From JAIVHA01 sp965367295 (GTDB lineage: Bacteria > Pseudomonadota > Gammaproteobacteria > DSM-19610): a stretch of DNA of 60,266 nt. The stretch's first letter is position 1. The number at the start of each line of letters is the position of its first letter. The stretch covers positions 1 through 60,266 of the forward strand of contig CBDUHN010000016.1 in NCBI GenBank assembly GCA_965367295.1, in the 5' to 3' direction. The notes under the pieces are model-generated. The model worked only from the letters and a program-made list of their open reading frames with translations, searched no databases and was not told where the DNA came from. Positions 17,976 to 26,870 of the stretch are shown one piece after another. The position numbers and the translations under genes were made by a program.

Positions 17976-18383
17976 TCAGTGGTGCCGCCGGTCCCAGGTC
18001 TTGAAACGCTTTTTGCAGTATTGCAGTAATGCCGCGTAGCCATCAAAAAACAGATCAAAGCCCTGTTCCGCCGGCTGATCGTATTCACAGAAATCATTGG
18101 AATATTCGCGGCAGATAGCCGGCCGCTCCTCGTAGATCCCGCAACGGCCGTCCGGCTGCAGTTGTGCACAGACATTATTGATCAACAGAAACCAGCCATC
18201 CTCATCCTTGTAGGCCTGGATATTGGTGTGCGCCAGCTGCCAGAGCAGCTGATCGAAATCCTCGATGGAACGGGGCGTATCGATCTGCTGGGTGATATAG
18301 GTGCAGCAGATGGAACGGGTACAGAATCCACACTTGGTTTCCGGGGTCATGGCCTCAACGGCAATGGGTATCGTTTTGGGCAT
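17976..18383 (-). CDS. YkgJ-type zinc/iron-chelating cysteine-cluster protein
   Basis: 135 residues. The cysteine pattern CGFCTRSICCTYI, then NNVCAQLQPDGRCGIYEERP, AICREYSNDFCEY and a late YCKKRF matches the CxxCxxxCC family (YkgJ-like). It is predicted to bind metal; molecular role is unknown. It is cytosolic, with no signal peptide or membrane segment. It is a single minus-strand gene, convergent with yrfG and divergent from the hybrid kinase, with 143 bases between their starts. No clear Shine-Dalgarno sequence is seen before the ATG at 18383. Confidence 0.85.
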   Translation of the reverse strand: MPKTIPIAVEAMTPETKCGFCTRSICCTYITQQIDTPRSIEDFDQLLWQLAHTNIQAYKDEDGWFLLINNVCAQLQPDGRCGIYEERPAICREYSNDFCEYDQPAEQGFDLFFDGYAALLQYCKKRFKTWDRRHH

Positions 18384-18526
18384 AGCAGGGTTTCACACAA
18401 CGGGGACCGCGGCAGTATATCAAATCCCCGGGCGCTGTCCGGCTGAAATCTCCCGCGGCTTGGACTAAGCTCAACGACAGCGACACTTTTCCGCAACACC
18501 ATAATAATCAGGGAAGCTCGAATACC

Positions 18527-20227
18527 GTGTTCAGAAACCCGCTGCCGCCACGTGTACGCACCGATCCCGAATACCAGTCCGCACTCACCCGCATGGCAAT
18601 CTGGGTCTTCGGTGGCATCTACCTGGGCATTGACACCTATACCGGCTACCACGCCATTTCCGTGCCGGTCTTCATCGGCTTCTTTGCGCTATTTTTCATC
18701 ATGTCCGTGGCTGTCCTGATCAGTGTCCACCGTCAACCGAATCGTATCGGCCGCCGCTACCTGTCCCTGTTCATGGATCTCTGCATCACCAGCTACGCGG
18801 TCTATCTCACCGGCGGCACCCACAGCCCTTTTTTCCTGTTCTATATCTGGATCTTCATCGCCTACGGCACCCGCTATGGCCAGCCATTCCTGGCAATCGC
18901 CACCCTCACCAGCGCCCTGCTCTACAGCCTGGTCATCGGCCTGATGGGAGAATGGCAGACCCGCGTCTACGAAGCGGGGTTTCAATTGATCGCCATTTTC
19001 CTGTTGCCGCTGTACCTCAATTCACTACTGAAATCACTGCATCACGCCCGGCTCGCCGCCGATGCCGCCAGTCGTGCCAAGAGCGAATTTCTCGCCAACA
19101 TCAGCCATGAAATCCGTACCCCGCTGCATGGCGCCCTGGGCATGATGTCCCTGCTCAAAACCACCCCGCTAAACGAAGAGCAACAGGAATACATCACCAA
19201 CCTGAGTAACTGCGCACGCATCCTGCGCACCCTGATCGATGACGTGCTGGATTTTTCCAAGATCGAAGCCGGTAAATTACGGCTGGAGAAACACCCCTTC
19301 GATGTGCCCGAGGTAATCCAGGAGGTCGTGCAGCTACTCGAACCGCTGGCGCGTGAAAAACACCTGCCGCTCCACATCCAGCTACCGGCACATCTGCCGG
19401 GCCCGGTGCAGGGTGATGCACTGCGCCTGCGCCAGGTACTCCTGAACCTGGTGGGTAATGCCATCAAGTTCACGGATCGTGGCGGGGTCACCGTCCATGT
19501 CACGCAGCAAACCGGCAACCCACCCGACACACTGGCGTTACGCTTTCAGATCGGGGATACCGGCATCGGGATTCCCGCCGACCAGATCAAGCACATTTTC
19601 GAAAGTTTCCACCAGGCCGACCGCTCCATCACGCGCCTCTACGGTGGCAGCGGCCTGGGAACCAGCATCGCCTATCAACTGGTCAAGACCATGGGTGGCT
19701 ACATGGGGGTGCGCAGTGAACACGGCAAGGGCAGCACCTTCTGGTTTGATCTGCGCTGGCCCCTGGTCAGCGGCGAGCAGCTCACCGGGATCCGGCACAT
19801 AGAGGGCGTCCCCGTGATCACGGGCAAGCAACGCAGCAACCTTCCAGTACTGCTGGCTGAAGACAGTGCCATCGGCGCCAAGGCAGTGGCCAGCATGCTG
19901 GCCAAACTCGGCATCAGGGTACATGTGGTCACCAATGGAGTGGAGGCGCTGGAGCAGTTGCAGGTACAGCGTTACGGGCTGGTATTGATGGATATGCATA
20001 TGCCGACCATGGACGGCCTGGAAGCGACCCGGCGCTGGCGCGAACAGGAAGCCCGTACCAACGATACCACCCCCATTGTGGCACTCACCGCCAATGTCAC
20101 CATCGAGGATCGTAATCGCTGCCTGCAGGCGGGCATGAATGATTTTCTCGCCAAACCGGTGGATATTGAGCAGCTCAACGAAATGGTGCTGCGTTACCTG
20201 GCGCCGGCAGCCGTGCAGGCCTTGTAG
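18527..20227 (+). CDS. RpfC-like hybrid sensor histidine kinase
   Basis: 566 residues starting with GTG (MFRNPLPPRV), with AGGGAAG ~10 bases upstream. Four to five membrane helices lie in residues 20-170. They are followed by HisKA (SEFLANISHEIRTPLHGALG, His near residue 198) and HATPase boxes (NLVGNAIKFTD, GDTGIGIP, LYGGSGLGTSIA). A receiver domain with phospho-acceptor Asp in YGLVLMDMHMPTMDG is at ~435-555. Layout and helix density resemble Xanthomonas RpfC, the DSF quorum sensor, but the C-terminal Hpt domain is missing. No RpfF or RpfG gene is in the window, so the ligand is unknown. The stop is followed by a palindromic repeat. Confidence 0.88.
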   Translation: MFRNPLPPRVRTDPEYQSALTRMAIWVFGGIYLGIDTYTGYHAISVPVFIGFFALFFIMSVAVLISVHRQPNRIGRRYLSLFMDLCITSYAVYLTGGTHSPFFLFYIWIFIAYGTRYGQPFLAIATLTSALLYSLVIGLMGEWQTRVYEAGFQLIAIFLLPLYLNSLLKSLHHARLAADAASRAKSEFLANISHEIRTPLHGALGMMSLLKTTPLNEEQQEYITNLSNCARILRTLIDDVLDFSKIEAGKLRLEKHPFDVPEVIQEVVQLLEPLAREKHLPLHIQLPAHLPGPVQGDALRLRQVLLNLVGNAIKFTDRGGVTVHVTQQTGNPPDTLALRFQIGDTGIGIPADQIKHIFESFHQADRSITRLYGGSGLGTSIAYQLVKTMGGYMGVRSEHGKGSTFWFDLRWPLVSGEQLTGIRHIEGVPVITGKQRSNLPVLLAEDSAIGAKAVASMLAKLGIRVHVVTNGVEALEQLQVQRYGLVLMDMHMPTMDGLEATRRWREQEARTNDTTPIVALTANVTIEDRNRCLQAGMNDFLAKPVDIEQLNEMVLRYLAPAAVQAL

Positions 20228-20231
20228 CGAT

Positions 20232-20263
20232 CCTGCAGGTCTGAATTTATTCGGACCTACAGG
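20232..20263. repeat. Dispersed palindromic repeat copy overlapping a gene end
   Basis: A near-complete copy with arms CCTGCAGGT and ACCTACAGG around CTGAATTTATTCGG. It begins five bases after the hybrid-kinase stop and contains the minus-strand TAG stop (20257-20259) of the PilZ-like gene, so it sits between and partly within two convergent genes. Confidence 0.75.
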
Positions 20264-21792
20264 CCGGCATCCGCTGCAAATTCGAAACGATCGACACAGG
20301 CGGTCTCCAGCATGCGCCGCGCGGCCCGTACCGGCACTTCACGACGACCGACATAGAGCAGCAGGCGTCGGTCCGGGTGGTACAGTTCCTTGGGGGCGAT
20401 GAGTCCCGCAGCACTGCCGGGAATGGCGGCGGACGGTAGAAACAGGCAGTGCAACACCGGCGCCGCCGGATCATCCGCCGGCCGGCAATTCACGGCACTG
20501 GCGCGACCGGCTATCAGTTCCAGCCCCAGGTCGGTACTGCCACTGCGTTCGCTACGCACCCAGCGTACTACGGCCAGCTGCATGCGCGGCAGCAATTCCT
20601 CGGTATCCGAGACAATGCCGAGAATCTCACCCACGGCAATCTCGCCCACCCCACTGCCTTCCCAGGACAGGCGCAGCCCGCTGTCACTGCTGTCCACTAC
20701 GCGCAGCGGCCTGGGTTCCGCACCCGAGACCAGCTCGCCACTCGAACCGACCCGTCGCGTGGGCGCGGTATTGGTACGTTGCGCCAGGTAGTCATGAACC
20801 CCTTCCAGCCCCAGCACCACTTCCAGCCAGCGGCCATCGGCACGGCGCACATCCTTACGCAGATCCCCCCGCGCCACCTCCGGCAACAGGGCGCGCAACA
20901 GGGCCGCTTCCGGCGTCTGGGCGCGCTGTTCGCCGGGTAGTGTACCCAGCTGGTGGTGCATGGCCTGCAGGGCGGGACGCATATCGAGCAGATAGGGTTC
21001 ATCCCCTTCCACCGGTGAGCTGAGGCGCACGCACAGGCGTGGCGGACTATCGCCCCGCAGATCCAGGACGCAGCGTCCCTCGCCATCATCCGGCCACTGG
21101 TTGCCAGGCACGATACGCGCCAGGCCGGCATAGCGCAGCAGACTGCGATGATACTGGTCGGCAATGCCGTCCGGCAGGTGAAAGGGATCGCACAGGGCCA
21201 GCAGCAACGCGGCCTGGTAATGTCCGCTCAGGGTGACACCACTGGCATCGGCCGGTTCATTGAGCAGGCCGTGGTAACGGGCCAGCAGGTAGAGCTGGTG
21301 CAATTCGAGGAACACAAAGGGCGGGACCGGCCGATGAAAACGGTAGCTGTGGGCCAGGGCGAAACCAAGTTGCTCCACAGCACCCTGCAGGCTGCGCAGA
21401 AACAGTGCCTTGTGGGTCTTGGCGTCACGATACAGCGCCTTCACCACCACCTTGTAACCACCGGCCAGCGCCAGGCACAGCCGCTCCAGACCATCGACCA
21501 CATAACGTCGCTCGGCCTTGCCGGCCGGCAGCTGGCGCAATCCGGCCGGGCCGCTGGTCATGAACAGCTTGCGTGCCGTACCCCGGTATTCATCCAGCAG
21601 CTCCAGCCGCTCCTGGTGTGGCACCCGCTGTTCGTTCAATGGCTCCAGCGCATTGACCACCAGACGTACCGATTCCACCACGTTCATCAGCGGCAGATCG
21701 CTGAGCCAGCGCTGCAACCGGCGCGGGTTGCGCTCGACGGTGGGGTCGATCAACTCGTGTTGTTCGGGGGTTGTGAGTATGGGTGTGCTCAT
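20257..21792 (-). CDS. PilZ-like domain protein (c-di-GMP binding suspected)
   Basis: 511 residues with no signal peptide or membrane helix. The first ~340 residues are helical and not assigned (LDEYRGTARKLFMTSGPAG, FLELHQLYLLARYHGLL). From ~350 a PilZ-like barrel is suggested by RPLRVVDSSDSGLRLSWEG, which contains a D-S-x-x-x-G element, and GVGEIAVGEILGIV. The RxxxR part of the PilZ motif is not clear, so nucleotide binding is uncertain. A role as c-di-GMP effector would fit the hybrid kinase next door and the diguanylate cyclases at 50-56 kb. Its stop codon is inside a repeat copy. It ends 30 bases from the kinase stop, convergently. Confidence 0.65.
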   Translation of the reverse strand: MSTPILTTPEQHELIDPTVERNPRRLQRWLSDLPLMNVVESVRLVVNALEPLNEQRVPHQERLELLDEYRGTARKLFMTSGPAGLRQLPAGKAERRYVVDGLERLCLALAGGYKVVVKALYRDAKTHKALFLRSLQGAVEQLGFALAHSYRFHRPVPPFVFLELHQLYLLARYHGLLNEPADASGVTLSGHYQAALLLALCDPFHLPDGIADQYHRSLLRYAGLARIVPGNQWPDDGEGRCVLDLRGDSPPRLCVRLSSPVEGDEPYLLDMRPALQAMHHQLGTLPGEQRAQTPEAALLRALLPEVARGDLRKDVRRADGRWLEVVLGLEGVHDYLAQRTNTAPTRRVGSSGELVSGAEPRPLRVVDSSDSGLRLSWEGSGVGEIAVGEILGIVSDTEELLPRMQLAVVRWVRSERSGSTDLGLELIAGRASAVNCRPADDPAAPVLHCLFLPSAAIPGSAAGLIAPKELYHPDRRLLLYVGRREVPVRAARRMLETACVDRFEFAADAGL

Positions 21793-21836
21793 GGCGTAGT
21801 GCTATCGGCCATCCAGGTTGATTGTGCAGTGGGATG

Positions 21837-22574
21837 CTACCAGTTTCCTGTATAGACAAAGCGGAACGCCTTACCCACCCGCGGTTGTCCCATGCCCTGC
21901 AGCCAGTCGGTAATCTCCTGCTGATGGGGAGTGAGCAGGGTATCCGTGTGGTAGCCCTGTTCGGCATCGGCGCTCAGTGTGCCAGACAGCGCAAAGGCGG
22001 GACCATCACCCTTGTAGCGGCCCTGTATAGCCTGATCGCCCTCCTCCAGCTGCAGCTCCACCGCACCGATCTCCACCGGAACCGGGGATTGCACCGCGGC
22101 CTGCACCCAGCGCAACTGCCCCTGTGCCGCAATGGGACGACCGTTACGCAGCACCAGGCTGAGATCGTCAAAGACCAGGTCGCCGGCGAGGCCCAGCGGC
22201 ATGGGCAGCAGTGGCTCGATACGTTGGGCCGCCAACTTGCCGGACAGCTCCGTCACCACCAGCCGACCACCGGTGCCCAGGGCGAGGCGCGCCACCCCGG
22301 CGCCGCCCCCGTCACGGAAGCCCACATCAAAGGCCAGGCGCCCACGCAACAGGTCCGTGGGCGCGAACCCCCAGCGTACGTCACCCAGGGCAAGATTCCG
22401 GATCACCAGCTGTTGTGCCTGCCCGGACCAGACGTTGCCGGACTCCCCATACACCTGTAGCGGCACGCCGGCACTGCGCGCCGCCTGCAACAGCGGCGCC
22501 AGCGGCAGCGTAACCAGCAGCCAGACCACATAGGCAACACCGGCAAATACCCACCAAGCCACCCGTCCCCTCAA
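21837..22574 (-). CDS. gspN: Type II secretion protein GspN
   Basis: 245 residues. One N-terminal membrane helix (AWWVFAGVAYVVWLLVTLP) is followed by a periplasmic beta-rich domain with GNVWSGQAQQL, typical of GspN. The start is TTG at 22574: GGAGG lies 7 bases upstream and the TTG overlaps the TGA of gspM (TTGA), giving translational coupling. Upstream in-frame ATGs would lie in the gspM shadow. GspN is an accessory inner-membrane part of the secretion system. It is the last gene of the gspG-N run, 44 bases before the PilZ-like gene. Confidence 0.85.
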   Translation of the reverse strand: MRGRVAWWVFAGVAYVVWLLVTLPLAPLLQAARSAGVPLQVYGESGNVWSGQAQQLVIRNLALGDVRWGFAPTDLLRGRLAFDVGFRDGGGAGVARLALGTGGRLVVTELSGKLAAQRIEPLLPMPLGLAGDLVFDDLSLVLRNGRPIAAQGQLRWVQAAVQSPVPVEIGAVELQLEEGDQAIQGRYKGDGPAFALSGTLSADAEQGYHTDTLLTPHQQEITDWLQGMGQPRVGKAFRFVYTGNW

Positions 22575-23059
22575 CCAGCTGCCTCCAGGGTCAGCTGGGC
22601 ATGGACCCGGCCCTGCTCGGGTTGGCGCTCCAGGGTGATCAGCTTCACCTGCACCTGGTGATCCTGGGACAGCTGCCCCAGCCACTCCACCAGGCCATCA
22701 AAGGGCACCCCCTCAAACCAGACCCGGACCGCCAGGGAGCCATCGGGTTTGACCCGCTTGAGCGCGCCTCCGAGGCCGGCCTGGCGTGCCGATCCATCCA
22801 CCACGGCCAGCAGGGAGCGCCCGCCGAGTCCGGAGGCCTGCGTACCCACGGCACCCTGCAGGCGGGTAACCTGGGCGGCCGTCTGCTGCATCCACAGCAG
22901 GGTATCCTGCTGCTCGGCAAGCTGTGCGGATCGTTTCCGATACGCTCCCAACAGGGGGTCCGCCACCCACAGGTACAACAGCAACAGTGCCAGCAGCAGC
23001 CCGCCGCCGACCAGCATGCGCCGATCGCGCGACTCCAGTCCGGCCAGCCAGTCCTTCAT
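22571..23059 (-). CDS. gspM: Type II secretion protein GspM
   Basis: 162 residues. A membrane helix (MLVGGGLLLALLLLYLWVAD) near residues 15-34 is followed by a coiled region and a small ferredoxin-like periplasmic domain (FEGVPFDGLVEWLGQLSQ, VKLITLERQPEQGRV), the classical GspM pattern. It partners GspL in the inner-membrane assembly platform. It overlaps gspL by four bases at its start and gspN by four at its end, so the three are coupled. Confidence 0.88.
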   Translation of the reverse strand: MKDWLAGLESRDRRMLVGGGLLLALLLLYLWVADPLLGAYRKRSAQLAEQQDTLLWMQQTAAQVTRLQGAVGTQASGLGGRSLLAVVDGSARQAGLGGALKRVKPDGSLAVRVWFEGVPFDGLVEWLGQLSQDHQVQVKLITLERQPEQGRVHAQLTLEAAG

Positions 23060-24258
23060 GAGCCCACCCCTGAAATACGGATGCGGCTCTTCACCTTGCG
23101 GTCCGCATCGGCCGTGGCCGACTGGATCTCCGCCGCCAGCCCCGCCTGCTGGCTGAGCTGTTGTTTGAGCTGATCAAGCAATTGCAGACTCTCCACCGTC
23201 AGCTCCAGGTCCAGCTGACCATCACGATAGTTGGCGCCCTGTACCTCCACACCGCCGGAGCCGCGCAGGGCCGGACCGGCCTTGGCCAGCAGGGCCATGA
23301 AATCCACCTCGCCCCCTCCCTGCCCGCGCTGCAGGGCATCCAGCCGCTGCTGCAGCTGGGCCCGAGGATTCACCAGCTTGCGTACATCCGGCAGGGCGCG
23401 CCGGAACACGGCTTCGATCTCGGCAGCCAGCTGTTGCTGCTGCTGCCCCATCCGGTAGTAATTCACACCGGAATAGACACTCGCCAACACCAGCCCAGCC
23501 ACCAGCAACGCCGCCGTGGCACGCCAGGGTTTCCACAAACGACTCAGCTGTTCGGAACGACTGTAGCGTCCCTGCAGCAGGTTGATGGGAACGCCGTCCG
23601 CCAGCGCTTCCGCCATCAACAGCAGGCTATCGCGCGTCTCGACCGGATCGAGTACAAAATCTTCGGATGCCAGTTGCGACGGCACATTCCCCAGCACCCG
23701 CAGAGCAGGAACCGCTGCCTCGTCCCACAGCCGCAGCAGCGTAACCAGATTATCCGCTTCACAACCAAAGCCCTGCAGCGGCCCCGAACGCACGGCGGCG
23801 ATCCCGCCCCGGACCTGTAGCGTCCAGTGCCCATCGATCAGGGGCAGCGCCAGCGCATCGGGCAGCAGCGCATCCGGTTGCAGGCCCGCCTCGGCACAGC
23901 TGGCCAGCCAGGCATCCATGCGGTCGTTAGCCACCACCGCCACGGGATGATCCTCGCCACTGGCACTGCCCAGGGCAAAGTGCAGGTCGTCGATTTCACC
24001 GGCCAGCTGCTCCTCAAGGGCGAAGGGCACCGCTTTCAGCACCCGCTGGCGCTTGTGACTGGGGACATGGGCCTGGGTCAGCAGGACCTCGGTGGTCGGC
24101 ACCAGCACCAGCACCCGTCGCCCGGGCGCCTGCCCCGCCACCTCCGCCAGGACACCTTCCTGCACCCCGGCAGGCGCCGCACCGGCCCCGTCAAATGTCA
24201 CCCAACGCGCCCGGTCTGACGTCGAATCCGCAAGTTGAATCAATAAGGTATTACGCAT
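23056..24258 (-). CDS. gspL: Type II secretion protein GspL
   Basis: 400 residues. An actin-like cytoplasmic domain (LVLVPTTEVLLTQAHVPS, KRQRVLKAVPFALEEQLA, LPDALALPL) is followed by a membrane helix near 265-285 (ALLVAGLVLASVYSGVNYY) and a periplasmic ferredoxin-like domain at the C-terminus. GspL normally recruits the ATPase GspE to the membrane. The ATG at 24258 was chosen; a GTG immediately before is possible. A 66-base gap separates it from gspK. Confidence 0.9.
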   Translation of the reverse strand: MRNTLLIQLADSTSDRARWVTFDGAGAAPAGVQEGVLAEVAGQAPGRRVLVLVPTTEVLLTQAHVPSHKRQRVLKAVPFALEEQLAGEIDDLHFALGSASGEDHPVAVVANDRMDAWLASCAEAGLQPDALLPDALALPLIDGHWTLQVRGGIAAVRSGPLQGFGCEADNLVTLLRLWDEAAVPALRVLGNVPSQLASEDFVLDPVETRDSLLLMAEALADGVPINLLQGRYSRSEQLSRLWKPWRATAALLVAGLVLASVYSGVNYYRMGQQQQQLAAEIEAVFRRALPDVRKLVNPRAQLQQRLDALQRGQGGGEVDFMALLAKAGPALRGSGGVEVQGANYRDGQLDLELTVESLQLLDQLKQQLSQQAGLAAEIQSATADADRKVKSRIRISGVGS

Positions 24259-24324
24259 CACGCCTGTCCGGCCAAAATCTGGCTGTCATCCTAGCGGAAA
24301 TCCCGCACTGCTGAAACCAAGCGG

Positions 24325-25293
24325 TCAAACCGCCGGTTGCGGCAACACACGGCTGCGCGCCACCAGGCTGACCTGCTGATCATCGGCGCGGTGCAACAGG
24401 CTGCTCAGCCAGATCTGCCCGCGCCCCACCTGTACCATCCCATGCAGGCGGAAATAGTGAGTACGCAGGGCGAGCCCCACCCCCAGCAACTCCCGTCCGG
24501 CAAAGGCCGTATGAGCCTTGAATACTTCAAGATCCTCAAAGGGTTCCTCGGCCCGTTCCTCCACCAGCGACTCGGCCTCCCGCAGGCTCACGCCCTCGGC
24601 CAGGGTCGCCAGCACGGCCGCCGGTGCGGTATTCACATTCAATTCGGTCACCTCCGGCAAGGCCGCCACATAGGGTGCCAGCTTTTCAATCACCTCGGCC
24701 GAGAACCCCTCCACCAGCCGCAACTCGCTGATATCCGCCATCCGCCGGTTGGCGGTCCGGTAAGGCGGCTCCTTGCCAAGGTAGGTGTCGTCCTCGGCAC
24801 CGCGGGGAAAGCGCACATCGACATCCGCATCCAGCCAGTCCAGCAGGGCGTTCACCAGTTCCTCATCGAGCTCCAGCACCTGCAACAGGCGTTGGAACTG
24901 GGTCACCGCATCGGCACTGACTCCCCCCGGACCAAGCAGATTATTGAGGTTCAGCCGCCCCTGCTCATCCTCGATATACCCCTGCAGGGAACCGCCCTCG
25001 ATCAGCACCGGCGCCAGTGGCTGTGCCCAGGTTTCCTCCAGCGTATCGACCTGGTTGTCGCGCCCATCACGGCGCAGCAGCACCCGGGCCCAGCTCTCGG
25101 CGGCCACGGCAAAGAACTCGGCCTGTTCGCCATGAAGCATATTGGCCGTGCGCCGCACACTGTACTGCTGACTCACCACCATCGCCGTGGCCGCCACCGC
25201 CGCCATGGCGACCACGAGCACGGCCGTTATCAGTGCCAACCCCTGTTGCCGGGCAGGAGACCGCACACTTAACTGGCAAGCCGGAACAGCCAT
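24325..25293 (-). CDS. gspK: Type II secretion minor pseudopilin GspK
   Basis: 322 residues. A prepilin-type leader ends ARQQG, followed by the hydrophobic LALITAVLVVAMAAVAATAMV; position +5 is Thr rather than the usual Glu, as typical for GspK. The large alpha domain and metal-binding region follow (LLGPGGVSADAV, DWLDADVDVRFPRGAEDDTY, ELNVNTAPAAVLATLAE). It caps the pseudopilus tip with GspI and GspJ. The start at 25293 has GGAGG 4 bases upstream and overlaps the end of gspJ by 25 bases; longer frames upstream read through gspJ. Confidence 0.9.
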   Translation of the reverse strand: MAVPACQLSVRSPARQQGLALITAVLVVAMAAVAATAMVVSQQYSVRRTANMLHGEQAEFFAVAAESWARVLLRRDGRDNQVDTLEETWAQPLAPVLIEGGSLQGYIEDEQGRLNLNNLLGPGGVSADAVTQFQRLLQVLELDEELVNALLDWLDADVDVRFPRGAEDDTYLGKEPPYRTANRRMADISELRLVEGFSAEVIEKLAPYVAALPEVTELNVNTAPAAVLATLAEGVSLREAESLVEERAEEPFEDLEVFKAHTAFAGRELLGVGLALRTHYFRLHGMVQVGRGQIWLSSLLHRADDQQVSLVARSRVLPQPAV

Positions 25294-25874
25294 CGCACCT
25301 CCCCCATATCCTCCAGGTCCATCCGGATCTCGGCCGCCTGCGGGGCCGTCACCACGCCACCACCCGCCGCCAGGGGCGGCCATGTCTCGTGCCACTCGCC
25401 GGCCTCGTCCAGCAGGCGTATCTCAAAGGAGCGCAACCGGTTGAACAATACCTGTTCACCGGGCTCGCTATCCTGGGCCCGGTCCATCACAAACCAGGTC
25501 TGACGCAATAATCGGTCCTGGTCAGCCACATAGCGCACCCGCTGCAGGGAGGCGCGCGGTTTGCCGGCCGGATTGAGCCAGCCGCCATGACTGAACTCCA
25601 GCCCCGGCTCCTGTCCACCGAGACGAATAGCCGGCTGCTCATCGCCATACTGATCACGAATACCACGGTCGGCGAACTGTGCCAGATCACGCTCCATGAG
25701 CCGGTAACCGAGCTGCAGATCATGGAGTCGTGCGGAGCGACGCTCCACGTCGGCGCGCTGGTTAAGAATGCTAACCAGTCCCCCGTAACTGGCGCTGGCC
25801 AGCACGGCAAAGATCGCCAGCGCAACCAGCAGTTCCAGCAGGGTGAACCCCCGGTTTGGACGCACGCCATTCAT
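25269..25874 (-). CDS. gspJ: Type II secretion minor pseudopilin GspJ
   Basis: 201 residues. The prepilin leader MNGVRPNRG is followed by FTLLELLVALAIFAVLASAS with Glu at +5. Typical downstream words are RLMERDLAQFADRGIRD and FSHGGWLNP. It forms the pseudopilus tip with GspI and GspK. The ATG overlaps the TGA of gspI by one base (TGATG). Confidence 0.92.
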   Translation of the reverse strand: MNGVRPNRGFTLLELLVALAIFAVLASASYGGLVSILNQRADVERRSARLHDLQLGYRLMERDLAQFADRGIRDQYGDEQPAIRLGGQEPGLEFSHGGWLNPAGKPRASLQRVRYVADQDRLLRQTWFVMDRAQDSEPGEQVLFNRLRSFEIRLLDEAGEWHETWPPLAAGGGVVTAPQAAEIRMDLEDMGEVRWLFRLAS

Positions 25875-26239
25875 CAGGGCCGTTCCAGGAAACCGGCCAG
25901 TTTCGCCAATGGGGATTTTTCCTCACCGGGCAACCAGACCTCGACATCCAGGCGACGCATGTCTTCCTCCGGCGTCTGGGACACACCAATGCGCCAGCCC
26001 CACTCCAGCCCGGCCAGTTCCGTCTCGCCCTTGCGATTGCCCACCCCGGGCCATTGGCCCTTGAGCTGTTCCTCGAGCAGCAGGTTGTGGGCCACCCAGG
26101 TGGCCAGGGTGCGATCGCGCAGATAGGCCTCGTTGCTGGTGAGCTGGCCCACCGCGGTAATCGCCGCCAGCAGGCCGACGGCGAGCACCGCCATGGCCAC
26201 CAGGATTTCCACCAGGGTAAAGCCGTCCTGCCGGATCAT
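25874..26239 (-). CDS. gspI: Type II secretion minor pseudopilin GspI
   Basis: 121 residues. The short leader MIRQDG is followed by FTLVEILVAMAVLAVGLLAA with Glu at +5. A typical GspI core follows (AHNLLLEEQLKGQWP, WRIGVSQTPEEDMRRLDVEV). It overlaps gspH by four bases. Confidence 0.92.
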   Translation of the reverse strand: MIRQDGFTLVEILVAMAVLAVGLLAAITAVGQLTSNEAYLRDRTLATWVAHNLLLEEQLKGQWPGVGNRKGETELAGLEWGWRIGVSQTPEEDMRRLDVEVWLPGEEKSPLAKLAGFLERP

Positions 26240-26760
26240 GGCAGCGGCCCCTGCTGTTCCAGATGACCAAGCAGGTCGGCGCGAATCTCGTAGCGGTAAT
26301 CCAGCTCAGGCTGGATCAGTTGCACGCGAAACGGCGTCATCTCGCCACTCGACAGGATATACACCTGGGGTGCCTGCTGCTGCTCGTCATCCGGCTCGTC
26401 AGCGGCTTCCTGCAGGCGCAACTCCAGCTCAATACCCTTGGGCAGCGTACGCTCACGCAGCACCTCGTCCTCCGTGATCTCGACCCATCGCCCGTTGTAG
26501 AGATACAGAAACCGGTAGCCGTCGGGGTCAAAGCGCACCGCCAGTTCCCGCGCCTCCAGCACCGCCTCTTCGCTGGCCAGTGACAGCAGTGCCGCCAGTC
26601 GGTGCATCTCCTCGTTCATGCGATCGGCCCAGGGGTCTCCACGCAGGGAAAAGCCGGCAAAGGTGACGATGATGCCGATGATCAGCAGCACCACCATCAT
26701 TTCCACCAGCGTGAAGCCGGTTTCCAGCCGACGGGCGGCGCCCTGCAGGTGCGAATTCAT
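26236..26760 (-). CDS. gspH: Type II secretion pseudopilin GspH with repeat-derived start
   Basis: 174 residues. The leader MNSHLQGAARRLETG is followed by FTLVEMMVVLLIIGIIVTF with Glu at +5, then the minor-pilin fold (YNGRWVEITEDEV, YILSSGEMTPFRVQL). GAGGT lies 7 bases before the ATG at 26760. The first codons (MNSHLQ) lie in a copy of the dispersed palindromic repeat, so the prepilin leader start comes from repeat sequence. An acidic Q-rich insert (EAADEPDDEQQQAP) is near residue 130. The 110-base gap to gspG holds the paired repeat copy. Confidence 0.9.
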   Translation of the reverse strand: MNSHLQGAARRLETGFTLVEMMVVLLIIGIIVTFAGFSLRGDPWADRMNEEMHRLAALLSLASEEAVLEARELAVRFDPDGYRFLYLYNGRWVEITEDEVLRERTLPKGIELELRLQEAADEPDDEQQQAPQVYILSSGEMTPFRVQLIQPELDYRYEIRADLLGHLEQQGPLP

Positions 26761-26815
26761 CCGCAATACCTCATCTATCTACAGTGGCAATGCGAACGAA
26801 TTCGCACCTGCAGGG
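26741..26815. repeat. Paired inverted repeat (REPIN-like) between gspG and gspH
   Basis: CCCTGCAGGTGCGAATTC at 26741-26758 and its exact 18-base reverse complement at 26798-26815 enclose a 39-base spacer. Both arms match the dispersed repeat consensus. The left copy encodes the first residues of GspH on the minus strand. The transcript of this segment could form a strong hairpin in the gsp operon. Confidence 0.85.
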
Positions 26816-26870
26816 TGGGCATCGCTTCAGGCCGGGCGACCGCATGGGGTGGGCAGCGTTTACCAGGAAA

